Translations under genes and position numbers: made by a program | NCBI GenBank assembly: GCA_922989275.2 | Contig: OV277868.1 | Span: forward strand, 54,372,216 to 54,436,215 | Origin: Gari tellinella | Lineage: Eukaryota; Mollusca; Bivalvia; Cardiida; Psammobiidae | Length of the DNA stretch: 64,000 bases | Direction: 5' to 3' | Shown here: in pieces, positions 63,583-64,000 of the stretch | Numbering within the stretch: position 1 is the first letter of the stretch | Layout of the letters: every line of letters starts with the position of its first letter | The notes under the pieces: generated by a model | Seen by the model: the letters and a program-made list of their open reading frames with translations, nothing else | The model's database searches: none | Told to the model about the DNA's origin: nothing

Positions 63583-63790
63583 CCTATTACCCCATAGCCT
63601 GTTTCTCGTTTTAAAGAAAGACGATCACTTAAAGCAGGTTGAAAGTAAAGCAGAATGTGCCTGCTATAAGCTGTTATAAGCTAGAATACAGAAAATATTT
63701 CTTTGTGACAGTATGAATTGGTACTATTTTCTTCAGTGGAGGAATAAATTAAAGGCGTAAAAAGGCCTATTTATGGGGGGAATGGGTTAA
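63579..63790 (-). repeat. MITE family A copy, right core arm deleted
   Basis: TTAACCTATTACCCCATAG to GGGAATGGGTTAA; GCAGAATGTGCCTGC then the right flank. Confidence 0.85.
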
Positions 63791-64000
63791 TTAAAGGGTG
63801 AAAATCAGATTGTCCCAGTTTCAGGCTGGAAACCGTGTCACTGCTGGAATTAAGTGATAGGTTTTTGTTTATTTCCAGATATTTTCCTTCAAGCAGTTTC
63901 GCAATGCCTGGATATGAAATTTTAATGAGTTGAATCTCCAGGGCCATCCTCACAATTCTATGGCACAGAAACAGCTGAGGAATAGCCCCTTTTACTTGCT
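63791..64000. other. Intron end of window, nothing recognised
   Basis: A 60-codon minus-strand frame (63771-63953) starts within the MITE side and matches no GRK exon I know. Confidence 0.4.

Noticed and set aside
63771..63953. 60-codon minus-strand frame near the window end as a further GRK2 exon
   Set aside because: Its sequence does not match any GRK2 segment I know, and no supported donor-acceptor pair frames it.
51273..64000. Exon 4 of the GRK2 gene
   Set aside because: I looked on the minus strand for the segment before exon 5 (pattern like EEER...IMKELL) and found none with splice sites; it is probably beyond the window.

Overview
This is animal nuclear DNA, about two thirds A+T. It consists of introns of one recognisable gene, packed with non-autonomous mobile elements. 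The only coding sequence I can support is six short exons on the minus strand of a G protein-coupled receptor kinase of the GRK2/3 (beta-adrenergic receptor kinase) type. The repeat content (tandem-repeat Helentron/HINE-like elements ending in (CGGA)n and a hairpin plus CTAA, many palindromic MITEs, a tRNA-derived SINE) is what I expect of a bivalve mollusc. A dreissenid mussel is only a tentative guess.

Gene layout, in transcription order from right to left: two alternative copies of exon 5 (51272-51186 and 51108-51022; regulator-of-G-protein-signalling homology domain), exon 6 (35165-35104), exon 7 (29558-29507), exon 8 (1982-1891; start of the kinase domain with the glycine loop) and exon 9 (680-581; catalytic lysine). 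Exon numbers follow the human gene as I remember it. All splice sites are AG/GT and all reading phases join. Exons 1-4 should lie beyond position 64000 and exons 10 onward before position 1. The introns inside the window are 1.2, 27.5, 5.5 and 15.9 kb long.

The intron sequence is mostly short DNA transposons. I name families by termini and by a central palindrome ('core'). Core alpha is built on GCAGGYTGAAAGTAAAGCAG, core beta on CAAACAGT...GATCAGA, core gamma on ACTACTCATTAGAATCGTCT. Family A (TTAA target, TIR TTAACCCATTACCCCATA, about 250 bp, core alpha) has more than 50 copies or fragments. L (TA target, CAGTAAAACCTCTCTATTA) and N (6-bp target duplication, CAGGGCTGCCAT) also carry core alpha. 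C, D, O, S and V (TTAA-type ends) and M (TA target, CAGTGGAGAA) carry core beta. B (CAGGGCTCCAGATAAG, 6-bp target duplications) carries core gamma. The same cores therefore occur inside elements with unrelated termini.

Larger insertions are: tandem-repeat Helentron-like elements (18.0-18.7, 38.2-39.0, 39.65-44.13, 45.2-45.7, 47.6-49.4, 51.5-52.2 and 54.5-55.4 kb); two fold-back elements (10.17-11.63 and 61.28-62.94 kb); hAT-like elements at 27655-28810 and 36263-37160; a SINE at 27363-27639; a TTAA element with a tRNA-like module at 19652-20189; and several minisatellites. A four-level nest of insertions spans 39491-44175.

The points most worth a second look are the duplicated, probably mutually exclusive exon 5, the palindromic cores shared between transposon classes with apparently compensating arm changes, and the repeated use of TTAA sites in and beside core alpha as nested insertion targets.
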